A stretch of 64,000 bases of DNA. Origin: an uncultured Flavobacteriaceae bacterium. GTDB lineage: Bacteria; Bacteroidota; Bacteroidia; Flavobacteriales; Flavobacteriaceae. The translations under genes and the position numbers were made by a program. The DNA lies in assembly GCA_947494325.1 (NCBI GenBank), contig CANLUS010000006.1:186001-250000 (forward strand), written 5' to 3'. The notes below the pieces were generated by a model that had not been told where the DNA came from, searched no databases, and saw only the letters and a list, made by a program, of their open reading frames with translations. Shown here piece by piece: positions 44,721 through 54,388 of the stretch. Every line of letters begins with the position of its first letter. Positions within the stretch are counted from its first letter, which is position 1.

Positions 44721-47216
44721 CTACATAAACTTGCCAAAGAAAATGGCATTCATCATTAATTTGTTGGTACCATACCAAAATGCTCTAAAGTTGGTATTAT
44801 CGGTAAACACAATAACTTTTCCACGTCCCATATTGGCTGTTTTAAACGGTAATGATCCAGATAATTGCTTGAGGTTCTCTTTAGAAATATAACCACTCAT
44901 TAACGGATTTTTGGTGTACTGTAGTGGGTTTTTATAGGTACCTGAACTATCAGGTTTTACAAAAACCGTGGTATTTCTAAATAAAGCTATTTTGGAATCA
45001 TTGTATCCAAAATTTATAGGATGCGTTCTATCTACATCGGCCTCGAAAATAGCACCACCAATTACTTGGGCACCTCTAAAGTTCTGACGCTGATCGAAAG
45101 AAATATTTTTGGTTTCTGCTTTTGATTTTTTAAAATCTAATTTGATAAACTTATTTTTAGCCAACCAACGCAGACTGTTTCTGTATCCTATTAAGGTTCC
45201 TCCATTTTGAACGAATGTTTTCAGCTTTTTTGTACTCGAGTTTAAGGTGTTTCCAGAAGTATTCGGTACAATGATCGCAGTATAACTACTTAAATTTGCC
45301 CAATTTAAATTTTTGGTACTCAATTTCGTAACTGGAATATCATATCTCGTATCCAGCACATGCCAAATTTCACCAGCATCATAAGAATTGATTCCATCTC
45401 CGACTAAAATCGCTATTTTTGGCTTTTTTAAGGCTCTAAAATTTGAACTTCCTAAGTCTATACCTTCTGTTAATCCGGTATTGGCAGCATCGATATTAAC
45501 CCCAGTTTCCTTAGCAATAGTTGTCATCAACGAATACATTGCATTCGCATCTTTCTTCTGATTCTGCAACGGAATCATAATCGTTCCATAATCATATCTC
45601 TTCCCGTTTAGGGTAAAAGGTTTCATAGCTACTTTCGCGCGAAGTCCTTTTTTAAGAATCTGATATAAGGCCTTAGGAGTGTAATATTCGTCCCACTCAA
45701 ATAAATAGGCATACGTACTTTTGGCAGATACTTTTCCTTCTGGAAATGAGATATCGGTCACTTGACTTCCCATATTTGCTGTTGAAGAACTATAACTATA
45801 ATTGATATCGAAAGCCAACGGTAATGTCCATGCCGAGACATCATAAAATAAACTATCTTGAAATTTTGTACGTTTCTCAAACATCCCTTTAATCATACGA
45901 TAGTTAGGCTGATTCATCGGTACAACGAAACTATGTTCCTTTTTACTATTTTTATGAAATTTAATTTTCTGACGCTTTAGCATTTCAGTAAAATGAAATG
46001 TTTTGGTTTTATCAGCAGCATCTCCAAAAACAATCGCTTTTGTTCTGTCTTTTGCAATTTCTTTTTGTGCATTTTTATAAAAATTACGTTGATAATTCAA
46101 TAAATCAGTACGCATATTTTTACCTGCTCTCATTGTAGAAAGGGCCGTGGTAAATTGGTTCCTTATAGCGAAAGGAAAGGTTACTACACCATTGTCGCTA
46201 TTCTGTGCATGCCCACGAGCACTTGCTTGTTCGAATAAAATACCAATTCCACCATTAATATCAGGGAAGGTTGATCCTTTTCCATAATAAAAGTCATCAA
46301 AACTTTCTTCAGAGTAATACAGAGACCCAATTTTATCAAAAGCTTTTGCATGATACGTGGCAATTTCTTTTGTAAGTTGTTGGTTTAACTTTGGTGTTAA
46401 AGGATGAGTTCTAGAAGGAATGCCTGGCTGAAAGAAAAAAGATGAGTTGGTTCCCATTTCATGATGATCGGTTAGAATATTTGGTTTCCATTGGTGAAAA
46501 CTCTTAATTCTTGCTTGAGATTCCGGTAATTGACCAACAAGCCAGTCTCTATTCATGTCAAACCAGTAATGGTTAGTTCTTCCTCTAGGCCATGCTTCGT
46601 CATATTCACGATCATTATTATCACTGGTAATATTTTGATTTTTATGAGTATTTACCCAAGAGGCAAATCTATTTAATCCGTCAGGATTGTAAGAAGGATC
46701 AAATAAAATCACCGTATTATCCAATAGTTCGGTAATATAAGTGCCTTGTGCTGCAGCTAAATAATAAGCAACTAATAAACCGGCATTCGCACCACTTGGT
46801 TCATTACCATGAATAGAGTATCCTTGATAAATCACTAATGGCATATTTTCAACGACTGTAGAGGAAGATTTAGAAGCATCAGAAAGTTTTAAGTGCTCAC
46901 TCCTTATGGCCTCTAAATTCTGATGATTTTTTGGAGAAGTTATGGTAAGCAATAGTAAAGGTCTACCTTCATACGTAGTGCCTCGGTTTTCAATAGTGAT
47001 TCTATCGGAAGACTTTGCCAATGCCTTCATATATTCAGCTAGCTTGTCATGCGAAACATGCCATTCGCCAACTTGAAAACCCAATATACTCTCTGGTGTT
47101 GGGATATTTTTGTCGTAAGATGTGTCTTGAGGGAGGTAATAATTTAAATCAACTTTTTGAGCCGTTGCTGAAAAAAACAAGCAGCTTAAAGTAAGTAAGG
47201 AAAGAAATTTTTTCAT
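44721..47216 (-). CDS. Secreted M14 family zinc carboxypeptidase
   Basis: An 831-residue exported metallopeptidase. A signal peptide ends near residue 20 (SATAQ). The M14 zinc site shows YSIHGNEPSG with His136 and Glu139, and a later DHHEMG near 250-255 supplies the third ligand; SYNPDGLNRF and the NRDW segment also fit. The C-terminal half (about 610-760, from IAILVGDGINSYDAGEIW) looks like a glutamine-amidotransferase-like beta/alpha domain, common in large Bacteroidota M14 proteins. It likely trims peptides in the periplasm or outside. It stands alone between two terminators. Confidence 0.88.
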   Translation of the reverse strand: MKKFLSLLTLSCLFFSATAQKVDLNYYLPQDTSYDKNIPTPESILGFQVGEWHVSHDKLAEYMKALAKSSDRITIENRGTTYEGRPLLLLTITSPKNHQNLEAIRSEHLKLSDASKSSSTVVENMPLVIYQGYSIHGNEPSGANAGLLVAYYLAAAQGTYITELLDNTVILFDPSYNPDGLNRFASWVNTHKNQNITSDNNDREYDEAWPRGRTNHYWFDMNRDWLVGQLPESQARIKSFHQWKPNILTDHHEMGTNSSFFFQPGIPSRTHPLTPKLNQQLTKEIATYHAKAFDKIGSLYYSEESFDDFYYGKGSTFPDINGGIGILFEQASARGHAQNSDNGVVTFPFAIRNQFTTALSTMRAGKNMRTDLLNYQRNFYKNAQKEIAKDRTKAIVFGDAADKTKTFHFTEMLKRQKIKFHKNSKKEHSFVVPMNQPNYRMIKGMFEKRTKFQDSLFYDVSAWTLPLAFDINYSYSSSTANMGSQVTDISFPEGKVSAKSTYAYLFEWDEYYTPKALYQILKKGLRAKVAMKPFTLNGKRYDYGTIMIPLQNQKKDANAMYSLMTTIAKETGVNIDAANTGLTEGIDLGSSNFRALKKPKIAILVGDGINSYDAGEIWHVLDTRYDIPVTKLSTKNLNWANLSSYTAIIVPNTSGNTLNSSTKKLKTFVQNGGTLIGYRNSLRWLAKNKFIKLDFKKSKAETKNISFDQRQNFRGAQVIGGAIFEADVDRTHPINFGYNDSKIALFRNTTVFVKPDSSGTYKNPLQYTKNPLMSGYISKENLKQLSGSLPFKTANMGRGKVIVFTDNTNFRAFWYGTNKLMMNAIFFGKFM

Positions 47217-47287
47217 GGAATTGTTAAGGTTAAATGATTGATTAAAATTACTGTTTAAAGTTGAACTGTCAAAATGATAGGTTCAAT

Positions 47288-47321
47288 AAAAAAAGCCCCA
47301 ACAGAACGTTGAGGCTTTTTT
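47288..47321 (-). terminator. Intrinsic terminator after the DUF2911 pair
   Basis: An inverted repeat AAAAAGCCCCAAC / GTTGAGGCTTTTT with a 5-base loop and one mismatch. On the minus strand the stem is followed by a run of T residues, 16 bases after the DUF2911 stop codon. It also reads as a hairpin with T run on the plus strand, but no plus-strand gene ends here. Confidence 0.8.
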
Positions 47322-47336
47322 ATTATTTATAAGATT

Positions 47337-47831
47337 TTATTTTACTGGAATTGAAAGTCTAGCTTTTTCCCAAGCAAAGTCTAATGAGCTTTTTCCAACA
47401 TTAAATTGCATGCCTTCTTGAACATCAGCTACAAAAGTTGGAGCTATCTTCACTCGAACGACATCATTGGTCGCGCTATATTTATTTGAACCCCAGGCAT
47501 TATTAACTGAGCTAAAAATGGCTACCCAATCACTATCTTTATTAGGAATAATGAAGAAACCATATTTTCCAGCTTTTAATTCTTTACCACCAATGGTTAC
47601 ATTTTTATCGAAAGAAACTGTTGTGTTTTCATTAGCACCCGCGCGCCATACTTTACCATAAGGTACAAGACCTCCCCATATTGTACGACCCTTTACGCTT
47701 GGAGAACCATAATCGGCAATAATAGTTGTTTTACTTATCATACCTTTTGCCTCTTTTCGAGGACTTTTTTGCGCACAACTAATAGAAGTTACAAGCACAA
47801 ATAACAATAATAATTTAAATTTTTGCATCAT
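47337..47831 (-). CDS. DUF2911 family lipoprotein
   Basis: A 164-residue protein of unknown function. The start MMQKFKLLLLF leads to the lipobox-like TSISC-AQ, so it should be lipid-anchored. The DUF2911 domain shows YGSPSVKGRTIWG, LVPYGKVWRAGANENT and GKYGFFIIP. I chose the ATG at 47831, which gives a normal lipoprotein signal; an in-frame ATG at 47855 would overlap the upstream gene and bury it. The neighbouring gene encodes a longer DUF2911 protein, so this is a tandem pair. Confidence 0.85.
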   Translation of the reverse strand: MMQKFKLLLLFVLVTSISCAQKSPRKEAKGMISKTTIIADYGSPSVKGRTIWGGLVPYGKVWRAGANENTTVSFDKNVTIGGKELKAGKYGFFIIPNKDSDWVAIFSSVNNAWGSNKYSATNDVVRVKIAPTFVADVQEGMQFNVGKSSLDFAWEKARLSIPVK

Positions 47832-47835
47832 CTTT

Positions 47836-48675
47836 TTATTTAGACCATTCAGCAATGGATTCTTTATTCATTTTTACATAATTCGCGTTACCTGCAGCTT
47901 CCGCTAAGGCCATAGATTTTTTAGCCGCTTCTATCGCACCTTTTTTATCTTTCATAGCAGCATGAACTAATGATTTTTCTCTCATCATCCAAAAGGCCTT
48001 TTTGTTTAATTCAGTTGCTTTCGTTACCCAAACTAACGCTTGCTTTAAATCTTTGCCATTTTTTCTATAGTAACTTGCTGCGTTAAAGTAGTCATTCGCT
48101 GATGGACCACTCATAACGGCCTCAATACTTTTCGAAGCGATAGCATCCGTAGGTACCGTAAAAGGAACCCCGATATAGGTGTTTTCCCACATAATACCAA
48201 TAGACGCGCCATTATCTGTCATATCATCAAATGTGATCGTAAAAGTTTCTATTGGCATTGGTATTGGTAATGGCTTTATAGTTGTTTTCAATGCTACTTT
48301 ACTATCATCCCAATTTCTTGGTGCACCACCCCCGGCATATTCAGTATAGAAATAAACTTCCCAAGCTTCTTGATTTGGTTTGGTGAATATTGCATACGTT
48401 CCTTTTTTCAATGTTTTTCCATCAATGGTAACATCATCACCAAAGGTAATTTTAGTTCGAGCATTAGCACCAGTACGCCAAACAACATCCCACGATTCGA
48501 GACCTCCAAATATTTTTCTACCTTTCATAGAAGGACGAGAATACTCAACACTTACGTCAGTTAGACCAACGACTTGTGTCACCTTAGAAAATGGACTTGG
48601 AGCGGGTGTTGAAATTTGCGCATTAGCGCTTAGTATTCCTGCAAAGAGGAATAAAAACAATAATTTTTTAGACAT
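47836..48675 (-). CDS. DUF2911 protein with C-terminal TPR-like helices
   Basis: A 279-residue exported protein; the signal peptide ends near residue 19 (SANAQ). Residues about 25-165 are a DUF2911 domain (YSRPSMKGRKIFGGL, WDVVWRTGANART, GTYAIFTKP). Residues about 185-279 are helical with TPR-like spacing (YFNAASYYRKNGKDLKQALVW, then ALAEAAGN). Function is unknown; the domain arrangement suggests a periplasmic binding or scaffold role. It is transcribed before the shorter DUF2911 lipoprotein, with a 4-base gap to the chosen start. Confidence 0.85.
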   Translation of the reverse strand: MSKKLLFLFLFAGILSANAQISTPAPSPFSKVTQVVGLTDVSVEYSRPSMKGRKIFGGLESWDVVWRTGANARTKITFGDDVTIDGKTLKKGTYAIFTKPNQEAWEVYFYTEYAGGGAPRNWDDSKVALKTTIKPLPIPMPIETFTITFDDMTDNGASIGIMWENTYIGVPFTVPTDAIASKSIEAVMSGPSANDYFNAASYYRKNGKDLKQALVWVTKATELNKKAFWMMREKSLVHAAMKDKKGAIEAAKKSMALAEAAGNANYVKMNKESIAEWSK

Positions 48676-48703
48676 GGTTATAAATTTAGAATTTTAAGTT
48701 TTC

Positions 48704-48711
48704 CAAAGATA
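48704..48711 (-). promoter_or_regulatory. Possible -7 element (TATCTTTG, minus strand) of the DUF2911 pair
   Basis: On the minus strand the bases read TATCTTTG, a match to TAnnTTTG, 28 bases before the ATG at 48675. No convincing TTTG is seen at the -33 distance. It lies in the 74-base gap after gldG. Confidence 0.35.
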
Positions 48712-48749
48712 CTACAATGGTTCACCTTTGTGAAGTCTTTAACTTTTCT

Positions 48750-50387
48750 TTAACTATATCTACGCTTTCTCAAAAAGCTAAAAATAAATCCAAATAATCC
48801 TAGCAGAAGAACTGGAGCTAATACATTGATAAGTTGCCATTTAGTTCTATTGGCAATTACTTTTTGTTTATCTAAAAACTGAAGATCAATAGTCTTGGAT
48901 CGAAGTTCTATTAAGCCAGAATCATCTAATAAATAATTTACAGCGTTTAATAAGAACGTCTTATTGCCATATTGTTGATTTGTCCATTTGTCCAATCCTA
49001 ATTCTAGAGGCTGTCCTTGATGGATTTGATTTGCTATGATATCTCCATCGGAAATCAAGATCATTTTATTTTGTTCACTCTTACTTTTATATAAATCACT
49101 TTTAAAAGGCTGAACTCTGTTCGCATAGGCAGAATTGAACTGCCCCTCTAATAATACCCCTAGTATTTTATTACCATTGTTATAGTCGGTCGGAATTGGT
49201 TTTTTGGAAATTTCCTCAAGTGCAATAATTTTAGGCGTGCCTTGTGGTTTAGATAAAGGTGAACTTTGCAATAATACGGTTTTGTTGATACCATTTTTTA
49301 ACGTATCAATAGAACTAGCAAATTTAAGATTTACGGCCTCAATATTTGTCGTGATAGGGTGTTCGTTTTTGGAATTTATTACAGGATGATATTGCCATAA
49401 AAAGTCTTGAAATTGAGTCTGATCTCCAACATTTCCGGCAGCTAATCGTATGGTCGAACTATACATATCTTTAATAACATCATAATTCAATCGTACTCCG
49501 TAACTGAAGAGCAAATCTGTAATATTAAGATCTCGATTATACGCCAATGTTTCGCCGGTATCCATCAAACTGTCCATTTCAGCAACGATATTATCAACAA
49601 GCCATAAGGATTTACCTCCATTGGTTATATATTGATCTAGTGTAAACTTTTCTTTCTCACTAAATCGTTGCGTTGGTTTGGCAATAATTGATAAATCGTA
49701 TCTGTTTAGAAGTTCTAAAGTTTGCTGTGGATTACGTTCTACAGAATCTAAGGTAAAGGAGGCTAGTCTATAGTATTGGCCTAATTTTCGCAGGAAACTT
49801 GCTACATAAATATCATCTAATTCACCATTACCCTTTATGACAGCGATGGTTTGTTTCTTTTCTGAAGAAACTTTATGAAGGGCATCTGCGAAAGCATATT
49901 CTAAGTTCTGAATCGAACTCTGCAATTGTTGCTCTTGGGTTGTAGTTGTCTGAGTCGCCAGTAATGATATATTTTCAACCTTGTTTTTATATGAAACAGT
50001 TGCCCAGGGAAATATGATGGTTTCTGAAACATTGCCTGCTTCTTGAGTAGAAAGTCTACTAGGTTGTAATCCTGCTTCCATCAATTCTTCAGCTTTGTCT
50101 AAAGGGTCAATAAACCGAAATCTAACATTTTTATTAATTGCTTTTAATTCTTCTAAATGTTGACGAGTCTCTGTTTGAAGACGCTTGAATTCTGACGGAA
50201 AATCACCTTCTAAATATACATTCACAGTAATGGTTTCATCCATTGGGTTGAGAATATTCTTTGTGGTGTCAGAAAGTGTATATCGTTTGTCGTTTGTAAG
50301 GTCAAAACGCTTATAGAATGAATTCGCTAGTACATTCAAAACGACTAATATCGCTGCTAAAACTATTATTTTAGAATACTTTTTCAT
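48750..50387 (-). CDS. gldG: Gliding motility ABC transporter auxiliary protein GldG
   Basis: A 545-residue membrane-anchored protein of the GldA-GldF-GldG ABC system needed for gliding in Flavobacterium johnsoniae. An N-terminal helix (about residues 7-24) is followed by KRFDLTNDKRYTLSDTT, the start of the ABC-type uncharacterised auxiliary domain, a long extracytoplasmic part, and a C-terminal helix (about 520-540) before a basic tail. ESL-type motifs of DUF4350-like domains are seen in NGELDDIYVASFLRKLGQYY. It starts 2 bases after gldF, so the two are co-translated. No gldA is in the window. Confidence 0.93.
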   Translation of the reverse strand: MKKYSKIIVLAAILVVLNVLANSFYKRFDLTNDKRYTLSDTTKNILNPMDETITVNVYLEGDFPSEFKRLQTETRQHLEELKAINKNVRFRFIDPLDKAEELMEAGLQPSRLSTQEAGNVSETIIFPWATVSYKNKVENISLLATQTTTTQEQQLQSSIQNLEYAFADALHKVSSEKKQTIAVIKGNGELDDIYVASFLRKLGQYYRLASFTLDSVERNPQQTLELLNRYDLSIIAKPTQRFSEKEKFTLDQYITNGGKSLWLVDNIVAEMDSLMDTGETLAYNRDLNITDLLFSYGVRLNYDVIKDMYSSTIRLAAGNVGDQTQFQDFLWQYHPVINSKNEHPITTNIEAVNLKFASSIDTLKNGINKTVLLQSSPLSKPQGTPKIIALEEISKKPIPTDYNNGNKILGVLLEGQFNSAYANRVQPFKSDLYKSKSEQNKMILISDGDIIANQIHQGQPLELGLDKWTNQQYGNKTFLLNAVNYLLDDSGLIELRSKTIDLQFLDKQKVIANRTKWQLINVLAPVLLLGLFGFIFSFLRKRRYS

Positions 50388-50389
50388 AC

Positions 50390-51103
50390 TTATTCTTGTG
50401 TTAATTTTAGGTTGGTTAAGAATAAAAAGAAAATGGTTGTACTCATAAAATAGATCAAATCTCTAGAATCTATTACGCCACGACTAATACTATCAAAATG
50501 TGATTTCATACCCAAGTTTTGAATACCAGGAACAAGGTCAAAATCTGCTAAAGCATCGAAACCAACATACAATAAAAAACAAATTATAATTGCTAGTAGA
50601 AATGCCACAATTTGATTGCTAGAAAGGGTAGAAGTAAACAGTCCAATACTGGTGTAGGTGCTCGCTAAAAATAAGAGCCCCACATATGAACCTATAGTGC
50701 TTCCTGAATCTAATCGACCTATTTCTCCGCCTAATGTATTAATACTTATTGTATAAATCAACGTTGGAAGGAGGGCCAATATGATTAAGGACAAGGCGCC
50801 AAAGAATTTTCCATTTACAATTTGCCAATTGGTAACAGGTTTAGTTTTTAAGATTTCAATGGTACCTAATCTAAACTCATCAGAAAAACTTCTCATCGTA
50901 ATAGCCGGAATTAGAAATAGAAAAAACCAGGGAGCAATGAAGAAGAAACTATTTAAATCAGCAAAACCAGCATCAAGGATATTGAAATCACCCTTGAAAA
51001 TCCATAAAAAAAGACCGTTGGTGATTAAGAAAACACCAATGACTAAGTAGCCAATAGGTGAAGAGAAGAATGAATTGAGTTCTTTTTTTAATATTGCAAA
51101 CAT
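50390..51103 (-). CDS. gldF: Gliding motility ABC transporter permease GldF
   Basis: A 237-residue inner-membrane protein with six hydrophobic segments, of the ABC-2 permease type. The opening MFAILKKELNSFFSSPIGYLVIGVFL and the DEFRLGTIEILKTKPVTNWQIV stretch between the second and third segments are typical of GldF. With GldG it should form the membrane part of a transporter whose ATPase GldA is encoded elsewhere. The substrate is unknown. Some species lack gliding yet keep these genes, so motility itself cannot be concluded. Confidence 0.93.
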   Translation of the reverse strand: MFAILKKELNSFFSSPIGYLVIGVFLITNGLFLWIFKGDFNILDAGFADLNSFFFIAPWFFLFLIPAITMRSFSDEFRLGTIEILKTKPVTNWQIVNGKFFGALSLIILALLPTLIYTISINTLGGEIGRLDSGSTIGSYVGLLFLASTYTSIGLFTSTLSSNQIVAFLLAIIICFLLYVGFDALADFDLVPGIQNLGMKSHFDSISRGVIDSRDLIYFMSTTIFFLFLTNLKLTQE

Positions 51104-51182
51104 TATTTTTTTGTTACATCTAAGTTGTTAAATCTATTCGATTTGATCTTTTTAAAAATCATTCGAAATTACTTTTTTTTTG

Positions 51183-51479
51183 CTAATCCATTACTACTAA
51201 TTTATCAACACTCCAAGCCTCTGGTTTATCACTAAAAAGCAGTTTTGTTTGTGCCCAAACATTTTTGAATAAATCAGAATTTCTATAGTTTTCTAAATGA
51301 TTTTCTTCTTGCCAATAACTGTAGGTAAAAAATACTGTAGGGTTGGCTTTATCTCTGTATAATTCTAATAATTCACAGCCTTCCGAGTTGCGAATTTTAA
51401 GTTGATTTTCATTAAAAATTGATATAAATCGTTCAATTTTATCAACATCAAATGTCATTTTTACAATTCTAACAAACAT
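51183..51479 (-). CDS. Antibiotic biosynthesis monooxygenase-fold (ABM) protein
   Basis: A 98-residue dimeric ferredoxin-like fold protein. FVRIVKMTFDVDKIERF, IRNSEGCELLELYRD and SYWQEENHLENYRNSDLF follow the ABM-domain pattern, with the tryptophan and the HL-x-Y-R segment that close the small active cavity. Relatives include quinol monooxygenases and stress proteins; nothing here fixes the substrate. It lies 2 bases downstream of the SAM hydroxide adenosyltransferase gene, so the two probably share a message. Confidence 0.82.
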   Translation of the reverse strand: MFVRIVKMTFDVDKIERFISIFNENQLKIRNSEGCELLELYRDKANPTVFFTYSYWQEENHLENYRNSDLFKNVWAQTKLLFSDKPEAWSVDKLVVMD

Positions 51480-51481
51480 AA

Positions 51482-52312
51482 CTATTTAAATCTTACGGTT
51501 ATACTATCTCTATAATCTAAGCCTAATAAACTAGATGCTCCTCCAACAGTTTTTAGATTACTTCTATAGATAGCTATTTCTAGAAAATTAGCTGAATTAA
51601 AAATAGCCAATCTTTTACCATCGTCTTGTCTATTCTGGGATGGTGTTTCAAAATTTACAACTTCGTTATATTGTTGTTGAATTTTTTCAAATGAATAACT
51701 TCTAGCTATAACTTCAAATTCTCGACCTTTTCCAATTTCTTGGAATAGTTTTTTACTAATATTGCTAATAATATTTCCATAATTATCAATATAAATGACA
51801 CTACCTACGATTTGTGTTTTGTCATCATTAATGAAGGGATGTACCTCTGTCAATTGTTTATAATTGTGAATTGTTTTCCCTATAACATCTAAAGTACCCC
51901 CTCGTGCTATATGCCCAGCAACTTTAACAAAAACGTCTAACACATTAAAACTACTAATCAACCTGTCGTGAATGGTAATTTCTACAATTTTTTCAGGCTT
52001 AATATCAGAGGCGATCATAGAGATCACACCATTGTCGGGACACACAAAATAATGGTCATCTAACAAAAGGGCAATATGCTTATTTTCAATGCTTAACTCT
52101 GAATCTACACCGATAATGTGAATACTTCCTTTCGGGAAATTTTGATAGGCGTTCTTTACAATATATGCCGTTTCAGTAATGTTGAAAGGTGAAATTTCAT
52201 GAGAAATGTCAATAATTTTGACATCTTCTAATTCACTAAAAATGGCTCCCTTAATGGCACCAACGAAATGGTCTTTCGTTCCAAAATCTGTTGTTAAAGT
52301 TATTAAGGGCAT
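51482..52312 (-). CDS. S-adenosyl-L-methionine hydrolase (adenosine-forming), DUF62 family
   Basis: A 276-residue protein of the SAM hydroxide adenosyltransferase family, which splits SAM with water to adenosine and methionine. The start LITLTTDFGTKDHFVGAIKG carries the conserved Asp, IDISHEISPFNITETAY follows, and FVCPDNGVIS and GSVIYIDNYGNIISNI lead into the C-terminal barrel. The fluorinase and chlorinase belong to the same superfamily, but the general length and absence of their extra loop favour the hydrolase. Its physiological purpose in Bacteroidota is not known. Confidence 0.9.
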   Translation of the reverse strand: MPLITLTTDFGTKDHFVGAIKGAIFSELEDVKIIDISHEISPFNITETAYIVKNAYQNFPKGSIHIIGVDSELSIENKHIALLLDDHYFVCPDNGVISMIASDIKPEKIVEITIHDRLISSFNVLDVFVKVAGHIARGGTLDVIGKTIHNYKQLTEVHPFINDDKTQIVGSVIYIDNYGNIISNISKKLFQEIGKGREFEVIARSYSFEKIQQQYNEVVNFETPSQNRQDDGKRLAIFNSANFLEIAIYRSNLKTVGGASSLLGLDYRDSITVRFK

Positions 52313-52359
52313 TTGTTAATTATTTCCTTTGATAGTTCGGCATCTAATAAAATAATTTA

Positions 52360-52380
52360 ATAGATTTGTTATACAAACGT
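52360..52380. promoter_or_regulatory. Face-to-face -7 elements for phoH and the SAM hydrolase gene
   Basis: On the plus strand TAGATTTG is at 52360-52367; on the minus strand TACGTTTG is at 52373-52380. Both fit TAnnTTTG and sit 5 bases apart in the 143-base divergent gap. Neither has a clear -33 TTTG at the usual distance, so both are tentative. If real, the two transcripts would begin within a few bases of each other. Confidence 0.3.
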
Positions 52381-52455
52381 ACACAAATTATCAATCAGCA
52401 TGACCCTGTTTACAGGCTAGTTTTTAACATATAATAAACATTAAAACGAATTCAT

Positions 52456-53403
52456 TTGAACGAAAGAATAATTGAGTTAACAGAAATCAATCCTAAAGAT
52501 TTTTTTGGTGCACAAAATAGTAATATTGAACAACTTAAGAAATACTTTCCCAAGCTAAAAGTTGTTGCACGAGGTAGCAAAATTAAAATATATGGTGAAA
52601 AAGAGCTGCTAGATGAGTTCGAAAAGAGGTTAAAAATGTTGATACAGCATTTTAATCGATATAATAAACTCGATGAAAATAGTATTGAGCGCTTGTTAAC
52701 ATCAAATGGTAATGAGTCTTCGTCTTCAAAAGCTGCTAGTGATGTATTGGTTCATGGTGTAAGCGGTAAATTGATCAAAGCCCAAACCGCAAATCAACGT
52801 AAGATGGTTGAGATGATGAAAAAGAACGATATGTTGTTCGCCGTTGGTCCAGCGGGTACCGGTAAAACGTATACTGCAGTGGCATTAGCGGTTAAAGCAC
52901 TAAAAGAAAAAGAGGTGCGAAAGATAATTTTAACAAGGCCGGCTGTTGAATCGGGCGAAAATTTAGGCTTTTTGCCAGGTGACTTAAAGGAAAAGTTAGA
53001 TCCATATATGCAACCTTTGTATGATGCTTTACGGGATATGATTCCTTATGAGAAGTTAGATTCTTATATTGAAAGTGGAGTGATTCAGATCGCGCCATTA
53101 GCATTTATGAGAGGAAGAACATTAGATAATGCTTTTGTTATTCTCGATGAGGCACAAAATACAACGCATTCGCAAATGAAAATGTTTTTGACTCGAATGG
53201 GTAAAAATGCCAAGTTTGTGATTAATGGAGATCCTGGACAAATCGACCTGCCGAGAAAACAGGTTTCTGGATTAAAAGAATCATTATTGGCATTAAAAGA
53301 TATTAAGGGAATTGCAATGATTTACCTTGACGATAAAGATGTTATACGACATCGTTTAGTAAAAGAAGTAATCGCAGCATATAAAAGTATTGAAACAGAG
53401 TAA
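52456..53403 (+). CDS. phoH: PhoH family ATPase
   Basis: A 315-residue cytoplasmic P-loop ATPase, probably linked to RNA processing. An N-terminal KH-like part (residues about 20-65) is followed by Walker A GPAGTGKTYTA near 134-144, LTRPAVESGENLGFLPGD, and Walker B FVILDEAQN near 226-234, then the FVINGDPGQIDLP sensor. The start is TTG: the reading LNERIIELTEINP begins like other flavobacterial PhoH proteins, and the first in-frame ATG would remove the KH-like part. The stop codon is followed at once by purC. Confidence 0.93.
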   Translation: MNERIIELTEINPKDFFGAQNSNIEQLKKYFPKLKVVARGSKIKIYGEKELLDEFEKRLKMLIQHFNRYNKLDENSIERLLTSNGNESSSSKAASDVLVHGVSGKLIKAQTANQRKMVEMMKKNDMLFAVGPAGTGKTYTAVALAVKALKEKEVRKIILTRPAVESGENLGFLPGDLKEKLDPYMQPLYDALRDMIPYEKLDSYIESGVIQIAPLAFMRGRTLDNAFVILDEAQNTTHSQMKMFLTRMGKNAKFVINGDPGQIDLPRKQVSGLKESLLALKDIKGIAMIYLDDKDVIRHRLVKEVIAAYKSIETE

Positions 53404-53406
53404 TTG

Positions 53407-54369
53407 ATGAATACTATTAATAATACAGATTTTAATTTTCCCAATCAAAAATCGATATACAAAGGTAAAGTTCGGGAGGTATATACAATTAAAGATGAAC
53501 TATTGGTAATGATAGCCACCGACAGACTTTCAGCGTTTGACGTGATTTTACCTAGACAGATTCCGTTTAAAGGACAAATATTAAATCAGATAGCGGCTAA
53601 AATGATGGAGGCAACTTCAGATATTGTTCCTAATTGGATACTTGCTACTCCAGATCCAAATGTAGCCATCGGTCACCTATGCGAACCTTTTAAGGTTGAG
53701 ATGGTGATTAGAGGTTATTTATCTGGTCATGCTGCACGCGAATATAAATTAGGTAAACGTCTACTTTGCGGTGTTCTTATGCCGGATGGAATGCAAGAAA
53801 ATGATAAATTTCCTGAGCCTATTATCACACCTTCTACTAAAGCAGATAATGGAGAACATGATGAAGACATTTCTAGAGAGGAGATTCTCTCGAAAGGAAT
53901 TGTCTCGGAAGCGGATTATATAATTTTAGAAGAATATACCAGAGCTCTATTTCAGAGAGGTTCGGAAATAGCTAAAGAACGGGGTTTAATTTTAGTAGAT
54001 ACGAAATATGAATTTGGTAAAACAAAAGATGGTAAAATTGTCTTGATAGATGAAATACATACTCCCGATTCGTCACGCTACTTTTATATAGATGGTTATA
54101 GAGAAAGACAAGATAGGGGTGAAGCTCAAAAACAATTGTCTAAGGAATTTGTGCGTCAATGGTTAATTGCCAATGGTTTTCAAGGGAAGGAAGGACAAGA
54201 AGTCCCAGTTATGAGAGACGAAAAAATTATTGAAATATCAGAACGGTATATTGAGTTATATGAAAATATTACTGGGGAAACTTTTGTTAAATCAGATACT
54301 TCCAATATCATGGAAAGAATAGAGGCTAACGTACAAGACTTTTTGAGTTCATCGGTAAAGAACTTGTAA
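53407..54369 (+). CDS. purC: Phosphoribosylaminoimidazole-succinocarboxamide synthase (SAICAR synthase)
   Basis: Joins aspartate to carboxyaminoimidazole ribotide with ATP in purine synthesis. The protein is about 320 residues, the longer form. [10 protein letters not shown] near residues 18-27, [42 protein letters not shown] and [11 protein letters not shown] give the SAICAR synthetase pattern. I chose the ATG at 53407; a TTG directly before it is possible but needless. It starts 3 bases after phoH, so the pair is likely co-transcribed. Confidence 0.95.
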   Translation: MNTINNTDFNFPNQKSIYKGKVREVYTIKDELLVMIATDRLSAFDVILPRQIPFKGQILNQIAAKMMEATSDIVPNWILATPDPNVAIGHLCEPFKVEMVIRGYLSGHAAREYKLGKRLLCGVLMPDGMQENDKFPEPIITPSTKADNGEHDEDISREEILSKGIVSEADYIILEEYTRALFQRGSEIAKERGLILVDTKYEFGKTKDGKIVLIDEIHTPDSSRYFYIDGYRERQDRGEAQKQLSKEFVRQWLIANGFQGKEGQEVPVMRDEKIIEISERYIELYENITGETFVKSDTSNIMERIEANVQDFLSSSVKNL

Positions 54370-54388
54370 GGGTATTAAATACTTTCAT

